DNA of 64,000 bases from Myxococcota bacterium. GTDB lineage: Bacteria > Myxococcota_A > UBA9160 > UBA6930. The notes under the pieces are model-generated. The model worked only from the letters and a program-made list of their open reading frames with translations. It did no database searches and was not told where the DNA came from. The stretch is taken from positions 270,461 to 334,460 of the forward strand of contig JANQOX010000025.1 of the NCBI GenBank assembly GCA_028285625.1. The letters run 5' to 3'. This document shows, piece by piece, positions 43,511 through 51,640 of this stretch (positions within the stretch are counted from its first letter, which is position 1; every line of letters begins with the position of its first letter). The translations under genes were made by a program, and so were the position numbers.

Positions 43511-45178
43511 ATGCTTCGCGACGTCTGGCCGTTGGTGGGCGCCGCCGCCATGCGCGCGCGCGACCGCCACACGATCGAACGACTCGGTGTCCCAGGCGAG
43601 GTCCTGATGGAGACGGCGGGTGGCGCCGTGGTCCAGGCCGTCCTCGAAGAACGCCGTTCCCTGGGTCGCGAAGCGCCCGTCCTGGTCGTCTGTGGCGCGG
43701 GCAACAACGGAGGCGACGGCTTCGTGGCCGCGCGCCACCTGCACCAACTGGGCGTCTCCACTCGGATCGCCCTGGTGGCCGAAGTCGAGCGGCTCTCGGG
43801 GGACGCGGCGGCCAACTACCGGCGCGCCGAGGCCGTTGGGGTGCCGGTGGCCTCGGGCCGCTGGCGCGCCGAGCCGGGTTCGGTCGTCGTGGACGCGCTG
43901 TTCGGGACGGGCCTGAGCCGCGCGGTCGAGGGCGATGCGGCCGCGGCCATCCGACGCATCGAGCAGGCCGCGGAGGCCTGCCGGGTGGTGGCCGTCGATG
44001 TGCCGTCCGGTCTGGATGCCGATCGCGGCGTGGTGCTCGGCGTCTGCGCCCCCGCGGATCGCACGGTTACGATCGGGCTTCCGAAGCCCGGTCTGATGCT
44101 CGAGCCCGGCCGGAGTCTGGCCGGCCGCGTGGAGGTCGCACGGGTCGGCATCGCCGATCAGCTGGGCGAGGCGGGGGACGTCGCCAGCACGCTCGACGAG
44201 GCCGACGCGTGGGTGTTCACCCGTTCCGGTGCGGGCGCGCGCCTGCCTTCGCGCCCCACGACCGGCCACAAGGGAACGTTCGGGCATGTGCTCGTGGTCG
44301 CTGGCTCCGAAGGCAAGACGGGCGCGGCGGCGTTGGCGGCCCACGGTGCGGCGCGGATCGGTGCCGGCCTCGTGACGATCGCCTGCCCCGAGGCCCTGAA
44401 CGCCATTCTCGAAGTGAAGTGCACCGAGGCCATGACGGCACCGGTCGCCGCTACGGCCGAGCACGCGTTCGCGCGGGGTTCCGAGAAGGCACTGCTCGAG
44501 TTGGCGGCACCGCGCGATGCCGTCGTCATGGGACCCGGCGTGGGTCGCGCGCCGGAGACGCTCGCCGTGGTCCGAACCGTGGCGCCCGAGATCGAGGCGC
44601 CCCTGATCCTCGATGCCGACGGTGTGGTGGCCTTTGCCGAGGCGCCCGATGCGCTGCGCGCGCGTCGCGGCCCCACGGTGCTCACGCCTCATCCGGGCGA
44701 GGCGGCCACTTTGCTCGCGACCACCGCCGCCGAGATCAACGCCGATCGCGTGGGTCACGCTCGGGCGCTTTGCGAAGCCACCGGTGCGGTCGTGGTGCTG
44801 AAGGGGGCGGCCACGGTCGTGGCGGCACCCGACGGGTCGCTCTCGCTGAACCCGACCGGCGGCCCGGGTCTCGCCACGGGTGGGACCGGCGACGTGCTGG
44901 CCGGCGCCATCGGGGGCCTCCTGGCCCAGGGCTGCGCTGCGGCCGATGCCGCGCGCCTCGGGGTCTACCTGCACGGAGACGCGGCCGACCGGCTGGCGGC
45001 CGAGCAGGGCGATGCGGGCTTGCTGGCCAGCGACGTCGCGACCGCTCTGCCGCGCGCGCTGGCCGCCGCTCGGGCGGCGTGTCTTCGCGATCCGGCCCCG
45101 CTGCGGGCGGGCGCACGCCTGGCCTTCCCCGACCCCGAAGGCTCGGCCCTCGGCGCCCCCGCATCCTCAGACCGCTGA
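43511..45178 (+). CDS. nnrD: Bifunctional NAD(P)H-hydrate epimerase / dehydratase
   Basis: 555 residues. The N-terminal YjeF domain (epimerase, about 1-215) has VVCGAGNNGGDGFVAARHL and VAVDVPSGLDADRG. The C-terminal ribokinase-like dehydratase domain has VVMGPGVGRAPETL, VLTPHPGEAATLLA and LATGGTGDVLAGAIGGLLAQG. Together they repair NADHX and NADPHX. In relatives acpS lies between pdxJ and this gene, but here only 35 bases separate them. ATG 43511 is preceded by a weak Shine-Dalgarno. Confidence 0.94.
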   Translation: MLRDVWPLVGAAAMRARDRHTIERLGVPGEVLMETAGGAVVQAVLEERRSLGREAPVLVVCGAGNNGGDGFVAARHLHQLGVSTRIALVAEVERLSGDAAANYRRAEAVGVPVASGRWRAEPGSVVVDALFGTGLSRAVEGDAAAAIRRIEQAAEACRVVAVDVPSGLDADRGVVLGVCAPADRTVTIGLPKPGLMLEPGRSLAGRVEVARVGIADQLGEAGDVASTLDEADAWVFTRSGAGARLPSRPTTGHKGTFGHVLVVAGSEGKTGAAALAAHGAARIGAGLVTIACPEALNAILEVKCTEAMTAPVAATAEHAFARGSEKALLELAAPRDAVVMGPGVGRAPETLAVVRTVAPEIEAPLILDADGVVAFAEAPDALRARRGPTVLTPHPGEAATLLATTAAEINADRVGHARALCEATGAVVVLKGAATVVAAPDGSLSLNPTGGPGLATGGTGDVLAGAIGGLLAQGCAAADAARLGVYLHGDAADRLAAEQGDAGLLASDVATALPRALAAARAACLRDPAPLRAGARLAFPDPEGSALGAPASSDR

Positions 45179-45188
45179 GCGACCGCCC

Positions 45189-45665
45189 ATGGACCGCGAG
45201 AGCCATTCGACGGAGACCACCCGCGCCCTGGGGCGGGCCCTGGCCCAGGCGGCGCCGCCCGAAGGGGGGGTGATCGCACTTCTCGGTGACCTGGGCGCGG
45301 GCAAGACCGTCTTCGCCCAGGGGTTGGGTCAGGGGCTGGGCCTGCCGCCCGAACTGCTCACGAGCCCGACCTTCGTGATCGCGAACGAGTACCCGACCCG
45401 GGAGGGTCGGCGGCTCGTCCACGCCGATCTCTACCGCCTGGAGGACGAGGGCGAACTCGAGCCGGCGGGACTGCTCGAATGGCTGGCAACGGGTACGATC
45501 CTGGCCGTCGAGTGGGGAGACCGCTTCCCCGAGGCCCTGCCAGAGGACCGGCTCGAGGTTCGGATCGCCGCAGGGGCGGATCCCGACGTGCGGCGGCTCG
45601 AGGCGCGCGCATCGGGGCCGGTTTCACGAGGCTGGCTCGAAGCCTGGAGCCGGCTTTGCGATTGA
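45189..45665 (+). CDS. tsaE: tRNA threonylcarbamoyladenosine biosynthesis ATPase TsaE
   Basis: 158 residues. ATPase of the complex that makes t6A37 in ANN-reading tRNAs. Motifs: [17 protein letters not shown] (P-loop), [27 protein letters not shown] and [18 protein letters not shown] 45189 starts just after nnrD; in relatives the two are also adjacent. It ends 16 bases before lysC. Confidence 0.95.
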   Translation: MDRESHSTETTRALGRALAQAAPPEGGVIALLGDLGAGKTVFAQGLGQGLGLPPELLTSPTFVIANEYPTREGRRLVHADLYRLEDEGELEPAGLLEWLATGTILAVEWGDRFPEALPEDRLEVRIAAGADPDVRRLEARASGPVSRGWLEAWSRLCD

Positions 45666-45681
45666 GAAGGGAGCGCCCGGC

Positions 45682-46926
45682 ATGGCGCTGATCGTCCAGA
45701 AGTTTGGAGGCACGAGCGTCGGCGACCCGGACCGGATCCGGAACGTCGCGCGTCGCGTGGCCGAGACCGTCCGTGCGGGCCATCAGGTGGCGGTCTGCGT
45801 CTCCGCCATGTCGGGGGAGACCAATGCGCTGGTCGCGCTGGCCGAAGACCTCGGCGCCGGTCGCCCCAGCCCGCGCGAATACGACGTGCTGGTCTCGACC
45901 GGCGAGCAGAAGACGATCGCGCTGCTCTGCATGGCGCTGCACCAGATCGGCGTCGAGGCCCGTTCGTTCACCGGCGCGCAGATGGGCATGCGGACCGACC
46001 GCGCCCACGGGCGCGCGCGCATCCAGTCGATCGACACCGACGCCCTGCGGCGCGCCCTGGATGCGGGGGAGGTCGCCGTGATCGCCGGCTTCCAGGGCGT
46101 CGACGACGACGGCAACATCACCACGCTCGGCCGCGGCGGGTCCGACACCTCGGCGGTGGCCGTGGCGTGCGCGCTCCAGGCCGACGTGTGCGAGATCCTG
46201 ACCGACGTCGATGGCGTCTTCACGACCGACCCCGGCATGGTCCCGGCCGCCCGCAAGCTCGATCGCATCGCCTACGAAGAGATGCTCGAGATGGCGAGCC
46301 TGGGAGCCAAGGTGCTCCAGATCCGCTCGGTGAAGTTCGCGATGCACTACGGCGTTCCGCTGCACGTGCGCTCCTCGTTCGGCAAGGGCGAGGGCACGTG
46401 GGTGGTGCGCGAGGAGGACGTGATGGAACGGCTCGTGGTATCGGGCGTCACCTACAACCGCGGCGAGGCCAAGATCCGCGTCCGCAAGGTGAAGGACGCG
46501 CCGGGTGTGGCGGCCGGCCTGTTCGGCCCGCTCTCGGAGGCCGGCATCGTGGTGGACATGATCATCCAGAACGTGTCCCAGGACGGCACCACCGACCTCA
46601 CGTTCACCGTTCCGCGCGAGGACTACGCCCGCGGGATCGAGCTCACCCAGAAGCTCGCACCGGGTCTCGGTGCCGAGGACGTCGAGGGCGACGAGGACAT
46701 CGCCAAGGTCTCGGTGGTGGGGCTCGGCATGAAGGACCATGCCGGCGTCGCCGCGCGCATGTTCCAGGTGCTCGCCGAAGAGGGCATCAACATCCAGCTG
46801 ATCAGCACGAGCGAGATCAAGATCTCGGTGATCCTCCAGGAGAAGTACACCGAGCTCGCGGTGCGTGCCCTCCACAAGGCCTTCGTGGAAGACGGAGCCG
46901 CCGCGCCGACCGACGAGCGGACCTAG
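45682..46926 (+). CDS. lysC: Aspartate kinase
   Basis: 414 residues. First step of the lysine/threonine/methionine pathway: ATP-dependent phosphorylation of aspartate. The N-terminal kinase domain has [42 protein letters not shown] and [15 protein letters not shown]. Two C-terminal ACT domains contain [19 protein letters not shown] and [15 protein letters not shown], so feedback control by lysine and/or threonine is expected. GGGAG lies eight bases before ATG 45682. Last gene of the conserved run. Confidence 0.96.
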   Translation: MALIVQKFGGTSVGDPDRIRNVARRVAETVRAGHQVAVCVSAMSGETNALVALAEDLGAGRPSPREYDVLVSTGEQKTIALLCMALHQIGVEARSFTGAQMGMRTDRAHGRARIQSIDTDALRRALDAGEVAVIAGFQGVDDDGNITTLGRGGSDTSAVAVACALQADVCEILTDVDGVFTTDPGMVPAARKLDRIAYEEMLEMASLGAKVLQIRSVKFAMHYGVPLHVRSSFGKGEGTWVVREEDVMERLVVSGVTYNRGEAKIRVRKVKDAPGVAAGLFGPLSEAGIVVDMIIQNVSQDGTTDLTFTVPREDYARGIELTQKLAPGLGAEDVEGDEDIAKVSVVGLGMKDHAGVAARMFQVLAEEGINIQLISTSEIKISVILQEKYTELAVRALHKAFVEDGAAAPTDERT

Positions 46927-46940
46927 CGAAGAACCGGGGA

Positions 46941-47726
46941 TCAGGCCGAGGCGCCGCTGTAGTGGCGCAGGCCGACCCGCCAGAACCAGCGCGAGAAGGC
47001 CAGGGCAAACACCGCGAGGGCGAGGGCGCCCACCAGCGTGGCCGGCCCGAGCCGGCCCGAGAGCGCTTCAGCGGGCACCGTGACGGCGAATGCCACGGGT
47101 ACCACCAGCGTGAGCGTCCAGCGCAGCCAGCCCGGGTACATGCCGACCGGCCAGCGGGCCGCCCAATACAGGCTCCAGAAGATCATCACGATGTTCTCGA
47201 TGCGGATGAACCAGAAGCAGAGTGTGGTGAGTACGAGCCACAGGCTGTAGACGATGGCGGCCCCGGCCAGCAGCGCGAGGCCGAACCCGCCGGCCTCGGC
47301 CGCGCCGACTTGCGTGCCGAGCCGGGCGAGCGAGAAGCCCAGCAGCCCCAGGCCGAGCACGACGTCCACGACCTTCCAGATGCGCACCTCCTGGATGCTC
47401 ACCAGCAGCTGGGCGTCGGCGGGCTTGGTGAGCATCAGATCGAGGTTGCCGAGCTGTACGTCCTCCATGAAGCGGGTGAGACTCGGCGCGATCACCATGC
47501 TGAGCACGCCCAGCACCAGGAAGTAGACCCCGAGCAGGGCGGCCATCTCCTCGAGGCGCCAGCCGGCGACCTGGTCCGTCTGCGAGAAGACCAGCGCCAC
47601 CAGGGCGAGCGCGGCGCCGAGATTCAGAAGCGATTCGAATACTTGGAACCAGAAGTTCGCCCGGTAGGCGAGGTCCGACAGGGCCCCCAGGCGCGTGAAG
47701 ACCAGGAACAGGCGCAGGAATCTCAT
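46941..47726 (-). CDS. ABC-2 family permease (DUF990-type), second subunit
   Basis: 261 residues, six membrane helices, with the EDVQLGNLDLMLTKPADAQLL segment typical of this permease group. FWSLYWAARWPVGMYPGWLRW follows between helices 4 and 5. Paired with the permease at 47737 and the ATPase at 48534. ATG 47726 was chosen because it starts at the first hydrophobic stretch (MRFLRLFLVF); the frame continues upstream without similarity. The transported compound is unknown. Confidence 0.87.
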   Translation of the reverse strand: MRFLRLFLVFTRLGALSDLAYRANFWFQVFESLLNLGAALALVALVFSQTDQVAGWRLEEMAALLGVYFLVLGVLSMVIAPSLTRFMEDVQLGNLDLMLTKPADAQLLVSIQEVRIWKVVDVVLGLGLLGFSLARLGTQVGAAEAGGFGLALLAGAAIVYSLWLVLTTLCFWFIRIENIVMIFWSLYWAARWPVGMYPGWLRWTLTLVVPVAFAVTVPAEALSGRLGPATLVGALALAVFALAFSRWFWRVGLRHYSGASA

Positions 47727-47736
47727 GGCCCGCCCC

Positions 47737-48537
47737 TCATGCGCCGACCGCCGTGAAGCGGCGGGCGGAGAAGCGCCACGCCGAGGCGATGGTGGCAGCC
47801 GCCACGCCGACCCAGAACACCTGAAAGCCGAAGCCACGCAACATCTCGGCAGGCGCGAGCTGACCGAGGAACACCTCCACCGGGAACGCCACCATGTAGT
47901 AGAAGGGCAGCACCGCCGCGGCGTCCCGCAGGAGGTCGGGAAAGACGGCGAGCGGCGCGATGCGTCCCGACAGGAACGTCATCACCGCGAAGTAGATCTG
48001 GTTCATCGCCATCGTTCGCGTGGTCCAGAACGCCGCGAGGGCGAGCGTCCACTCGAACAGGAACCGCACCGCGAAGCCCAGGATCAGCGCCGGGACGAAG
48101 GCCAGCAGCGAGCCCAGCTGCAGGTCGAAGCGCGGGTCGAATCCGATGATCATGAGCACGATGGCCGGGGTGAGGATCACCAGCATCTGGATCTTGTACG
48201 CGAAGTTGGCGCACAGGTCGTTGTGGATGGGATGGACCGGGCGCAGCAGCTCGAACGACAGGCTTCCCTGCTGAATGCGGTACTGAAACACGTGCATGAT
48301 CCAGCTGAACGTCAGGTGGTTCACGACGAGGACCACGATGTAGTACGCGGCGAAGTCGCGCGGTCCGAGGCCCGCGACGTCGCCGCGCGACTCGGCGACG
48401 CTCGTCCACACGACGAGGAAGACGATCGGCTCGAGCACCATCCCGATCATCCAGATCACGTTCGATGCGCGGTACTGGATCTGCTCGAGGAAGGCGATCC
48501 GAAAGAGGCCGCCGTAGAGCCGCGCCAGACGGGTCAC
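47737..48537 (-). CDS. ABC-2 family permease, first subunit
   Basis: 266 residues, six membrane helices. The conserved cytoplasmic segment between helices 2 and 3 reads FQYRIQQGSLSFELLRPVHPI, homologous to that of the following permease. FWTTRTMAMNQIYFAVMTFLSGRIAPL is also typical. GTG 48537 overlaps the ATPase stop (GTGA), so the two are co-translated. Works as a heterodimer with the 46941 protein. Confidence 0.88.
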   Translation of the reverse strand: MTRLARLYGGLFRIAFLEQIQYRASNVIWMIGMVLEPIVFLVVWTSVAESRGDVAGLGPRDFAAYYIVVLVVNHLTFSWIMHVFQYRIQQGSLSFELLRPVHPIHNDLCANFAYKIQMLVILTPAIVLMIIGFDPRFDLQLGSLLAFVPALILGFAVRFLFEWTLALAAFWTTRTMAMNQIYFAVMTFLSGRIAPLAVFPDLLRDAAAVLPFYYMVAFPVEVFLGQLAPAEMLRGFGFQVFWVGVAAATIASAWRFSARRFTAVGA

Positions 48538-49547
48538 TCGGGCGCCAGCCGCTGCTCTCGGAAGACTTCGTCGATCACGTCTTCGATCGACGGGTCCTCG
48601 ACCGTCAGGTCCTGTACCGGGTGGTTCGCCAGAAGCTGGCCGGTGACCGCCGGCGTCTCGGCCTTGGCCACGCGCAGGGTCACGCGGGCGCCGTCTCGCG
48701 CCACCACCGTTCCGTACCGGGACAGGTCGGCCGTGGCATCAGCGACCCCGAGATCGACCACGAGGGTCTTCTCCGAAGAGAACCGGTCGACGAGCGCCGT
48801 GCGCGCACCATCGAAGAGGATCTCGCCGTGGTGGATCAGGATCACGCGCGGACAGAGCGCCTCGACGTCCGCCATGTAGTGGCTGGTGAGAAGCACCGCG
48901 GCTCCGGTGCGCCGGTTGTGCTCCCGGACGAAGGTGCGGATGCGCCGTTGCATGGTGACGTCGAGGCCGATGGTGGGCTCGTCGAGGAAGAGCACCTTGG
49001 GGTGGTGCAGCAGCGAGAGCGCCACCTCGCACTTCATCCGCTCGCCGAGGGAGAGGTTGCGGACGGGCTTCGGCAGCAGCTCGCCGAGTTCGAGCAGTTC
49101 GGTCAGCTCATCGATGGTGCGGCGGTAGTCGCTGGCCTCGAGGCCATAGATGGCCCTGTTGCGGTCGAAGGAGTCGAGGACGGGGATGTCCCAGGCCAGC
49201 TGGTTTCGCTGGCCCATCACGAGGGTGATCTGCTCGAGAAAGGCGCGCTCGCGCTGGGCGGGCACGAAGCCCAGGACATGGGCCTCGCCCGAGGTCGGAT
49301 GCAGGAGGCCCGCGAGCATCTTGAGTGTGGTGGTCTTGCCGGCGCCGTTGGGGCCCAGGAACCCGACGATCTCGCCGGGGGCCACCTCGAAGTCGACCCC
49401 GCGGACCGCGGGAACCTCCCGTGTTTCGCGGCGGACCAGGCTGCGAAGGGCCTCGCGCACGCCGGCCCCTCGCACCGGCACGCGGTAGATCTTGGTGAGC
49501 CCGCGCAGTCGCACGGCCGGGGGGCTCACGGGTTGGCCTCGAACCAT
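48534..49547 (-). CDS. ABC transporter ATPase (ABC-2 exporter)
   Basis: 337 residues. Walker A GFLGPNGAGKTTTLKML, Q-loop region LVMGQRNQLAW, signature NLSLGERMKCEVALSLL, Walker B VLFLDEPTIGLD, switch His in LLTSHYMAD. The C-terminal extension of about 80 residues (from TLVVDLGVADATADL) is common in ABC-2 exporters. ATG 49547 was chosen; GTG 49529, six codons later, is nearly as good. First gene of a three-gene exporter operon and divergent from rsgA. Confidence 0.92.
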   Translation of the reverse strand: MVRGQPVSPPAVRLRGLTKIYRVPVRGAGVREALRSLVRRETREVPAVRGVDFEVAPGEIVGFLGPNGAGKTTTLKMLAGLLHPTSGEAHVLGFVPAQRERAFLEQITLVMGQRNQLAWDIPVLDSFDRNRAIYGLEASDYRRTIDELTELLELGELLPKPVRNLSLGERMKCEVALSLLHHPKVLFLDEPTIGLDVTMQRRIRTFVREHNRRTGAAVLLTSHYMADVEALCPRVILIHHGEILFDGARTALVDRFSSEKTLVVDLGVADATADLSRYGTVVARDGARVTLRVAKAETPAVTGQLLANHPVQDLTVEDPSIEDVIDEVFREQRLAPE

Positions 49548-49628
49548 CGCGCGCCACCCGGTGCGCGCCGTCGGATCCGATTCTCGAGCGCGGCCATGGG
49601 GCCGAGCATACCGGGCCCCGGGCCGGGA

Positions 49629-49657
49629 TTGACGGCCCCTCCGATCCGAGGAATGCT
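49629..49657 (+). promoter_or_regulatory. Possible sigma-70-type promoter for the 22-codon ORF / rsgA
   Basis: TTGACG and AATGCT are separated by exactly 17 bases. The -35 matches five of six consensus positions and the -10 three. It lies 40 bases before ATG 49697. Confidence 0.35.
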
Positions 49658-49696
49658 CCCCGGGTCGGTCGATGCGACCGGGAAAGGAGGCGAGTG

Positions 49697-49765
49697 ATGG
49701 CCGTGCAAGTCGCCACACACCGCGTGATCCACGAGATCGCCGGGCTCGTCTCCACCTCGATCTAG
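49697..49765 (+). CDS. 22-residue ORF with near-ideal ribosome-binding site
   Basis: ATG 49697 to TAG 49765 encodes a 22-residue peptide beginning MAVQVATHRVIHEIAG, with an amphipathic helical pattern. AAAGGAGG (49683-49690) lies six bases before the ATG, one of the best Shine-Dalgarno matches in the window. No run of a single amino acid suggests classical attenuation. It may be a real microprotein or a leader peptide for rsgA. Coding status is uncertain because of length. Confidence 0.4.
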   Translation: MAVQVATHRVIHEIAGLVSTSI

Positions 49766-49922
49766 GCGGCGTTTCGCCAGATCGGATCCGCAGCCTCGCT
49801 GCGGGAGCACCGCAGGTCCTGACCTGCCGGTGGAGTACGCGCGGGCCCGGCCCGCGAGGTGTCGTGGCTCGCTCCGCAAGGGAGCGGGCAGCGGCCCACG
49901 CCTCCATCGAGAGGATGGGACC

Positions 49923-51014
49923 TTGGAACTGCTTCGATCGATCGGATACGGACCGGATTGGGAAAGCGCCTTCGGCGAGCTGGGGATCGACCCCGGCTGT
50001 GTGCCGGGGCGCGTGAGCGAGGATCGCGGCGCCGCACTCGGCGTGCTCTGCGAGGCCGGAGAATTGCGCGCCCAGGTGTCGGGCCGCCTTCAATACCAGG
50101 CGGCGTCACCCGAGGATCTGCCCTGCGTCGGCGACTGGGTGGCGGTCCTGCCCACGGAGGGGGGGGCCGCCGTGATTCATGCGGTTCTGCCACGCCGCAC
50201 CGCACTGGTGCGCAACACCCCCGAGCGAGTCACGCGGGCCCAGGTGCTGGCGGCGAATGTCGACCGCGCGCTGGTCGTGACGTCGGCCAACCGTGACTTC
50301 AACCCGCGGCGGGTCGAACGGACGCTGATGGTCGTGGCCCAGAGCGGCGCCTCGCCCGTGGTCGTGCTCTCGAAGGTCGACCTCTGCGACGACGTCGGCG
50401 AGCGGCTCGAGGCGCTCGGGCGTGCCGCGCCGGGTGCGCCGGTGGTGGCCGTTTCGAGCGTCTCCGGCGAAGGCCTCGAGGGGGTGCGCGAACAGATCGC
50501 GGCTGGCGAGACCGGCGTGCTGATCGGCTCGTCCGGGGTGGGGAAGTCCACCTTGGTGAACCGGCTGCTCGGCCAGGAGGTCCAGGTGACCCGGGAGACT
50601 CGCGAGGACGACGACCGGGGTCGCCATGCCACCAGCCATCGCCAACTGCTGCGCCTGCCCTCCGGCGGGGTTCTGATCGACACGCCCGGGATGAGGGAGA
50701 TTGCGCTCTTCGAAGACGGAGAGGAGGTCTCGAGCGTCTTCCCCGAGTTGGCCGCGCTGGCCGAGCAGTGCCGCTTTCGTGACTGCCAGCACCAGGGCGA
50801 GCCCGGCTGCGAGGTCGAGGCGGGGCTCGCGGACGGTCGTCTCGACCCGGATCGGCTGGCCCACATGAAGAAGCTCGAGCGCGAGGCGGCGGCCGTGCGG
50901 GCGCGGCGCGATGCGCAGGCGCGTCACCAGCGACGCAAGGAGCAGAAGGTCTTCGCTCGACACGTGCGAAGCCTGAACGCCAAGCGCCGCTCGGATCGCG
51001 ATCCGCGACGCTAG
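49923..51014 (+). CDS. rsgA: Ribosome small-subunit GTPase RsgA
   Basis: 363 residues, late 30S-assembly GTPase. An OB-fold is followed by a circularly permuted GTPase domain: G4 LSKVD comes before G1 GSSGVGKSTLVNRL, and G3 is IDTPGMRE. The zinc-binding knuckle is CRFRDCQHQGEPGC. TTG 49923 was chosen because GAGAGGA precedes it and the protein then starts with LRSIGYGPDWESAF, like the family. ATG 49830 would add 31 residues with no similarity. The C-terminus is basic, as usual. A strong hairpin follows. Confidence 0.93.
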   Translation: MELLRSIGYGPDWESAFGELGIDPGCVPGRVSEDRGAALGVLCEAGELRAQVSGRLQYQAASPEDLPCVGDWVAVLPTEGGAAVIHAVLPRRTALVRNTPERVTRAQVLAANVDRALVVTSANRDFNPRRVERTLMVVAQSGASPVVVLSKVDLCDDVGERLEALGRAAPGAPVVAVSSVSGEGLEGVREQIAAGETGVLIGSSGVGKSTLVNRLLGQEVQVTRETREDDDRGRHATSHRQLLRLPSGGVLIDTPGMREIALFEDGEEVSSVFPELAALAEQCRFRDCQHQGEPGCEVEAGLADGRLDPDRLAHMKKLEREAAAVRARRDAQARHQRRKEQKVFARHVRSLNAKRRSDRDPRR

Positions 51015-51030
51015 TTGGCGGGCTCGATCG

Positions 51031-51064
51031 GCACCGGACGCCGCGCGATCGCGGCGTCCGGTGC
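51031..51064 (+). terminator. Strong hairpin after rsgA
   Basis: A perfect 15-base stem (GCACCGGACGCCGCG with its complement) closes a 4-base loop CGAT, 16 bases past the rsgA stop. Four further pairs form outside it after one bulged base. No T-run. It ends 12 bases before the next gene start. Confidence 0.6.
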
Positions 51065-51076
51065 GATCTCGCTAGC

Positions 51077-51562
51077 ATGGTGTCCCTCGGTCCCTACGGA
51101 GAGGCGTTGCGCTCGTGTCGAGCCGTGCTTCGTGAGGCCCAAAGCGGACTGCGCGCACGCTTGAGCGCGCTCCGAGAGGGCGGCCAGGCGGCGTTCGTGG
51201 CCGCGCTGCTGATCGCGGCGGCGGCGGGCTGGCCGGATGCGCGGCCCCCGCCCGCGGACGAGGCGATTCTGCCTCCGCCCCGCGGTGCCGAGCGGCTGCT
51301 GTATGGGCTCGCACTCGACGCGAACCTCGAGCCCGAGGCGGCCCTGGAGGCGCTTCCCAGCGTGGGGCCGGCGCGCGCCCGCGCACTGGTGCGGGCCCGC
51401 GAGGCCCGGCCGTTCGTCCGCTGCGCGGACCTGCTGTCCGTACCGGGAATCGGGCCCGTCACCTACGCGCGCATCGCCCCCCACGTGGAGGTCCGGGGCG
51501 TGGTCTGCCGATCCGCCCGCGAAGCGCGCCCTGGGAGCCCCTCCGAGCCGTTCGAGGGCTAG
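51077..51562 (+). CDS. ComEA-like helix-hairpin-helix protein
   Basis: 161 residues. One hydrophobic segment (QAAFVAALLIAAAAGW, about 37-52) is followed by a proline-rich linker. Two tandem helix-hairpin-helix motifs come next: LEALPSVGPARARALVRAR and LLSVPGIGPVTYARIAPHV. Membrane-anchored ComEA proteins bind incoming DNA during natural transformation; the same role here is inference. The N-terminus before the helix is longer than usual. GTG 51077 was used; the sequence gives no strong ribosome-binding site. Confidence 0.75.
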   Translation: MVSLGPYGEALRSCRAVLREAQSGLRARLSALREGGQAAFVAALLIAAAAGWPDARPPPADEAILPPPRGAERLLYGLALDANLEPEAALEALPSVGPARARALVRAREARPFVRCADLLSVPGIGPVTYARIAPHVEVRGVVCRSAREARPGSPSEPFEG

Positions 51563-51640
51563 ACTGGCGGCGCACTCGGGCCTGGGGCCAGCGGCGGCCA
51601 GGGGTCCACCAGGGCGCGCAGCGCGCGTCAGGAGAACGCC

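Larger units (their letters stand above)
49548..49922. other. 375-base region between divergent ABC ATPase and rsgA
   Basis: It holds a candidate promoter (49629-49657), a 22-codon ORF with a strong ribosome-binding site (49697-49765), and a small hairpin CGCTCC/GGAGCG at 49870-49886 before rsgA. Nothing else was recognised. The short ORF followed by a hairpin and a TTG-started gene could be a leader arrangement for rsgA, but no attenuator pair was found. Confidence 0.4.
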
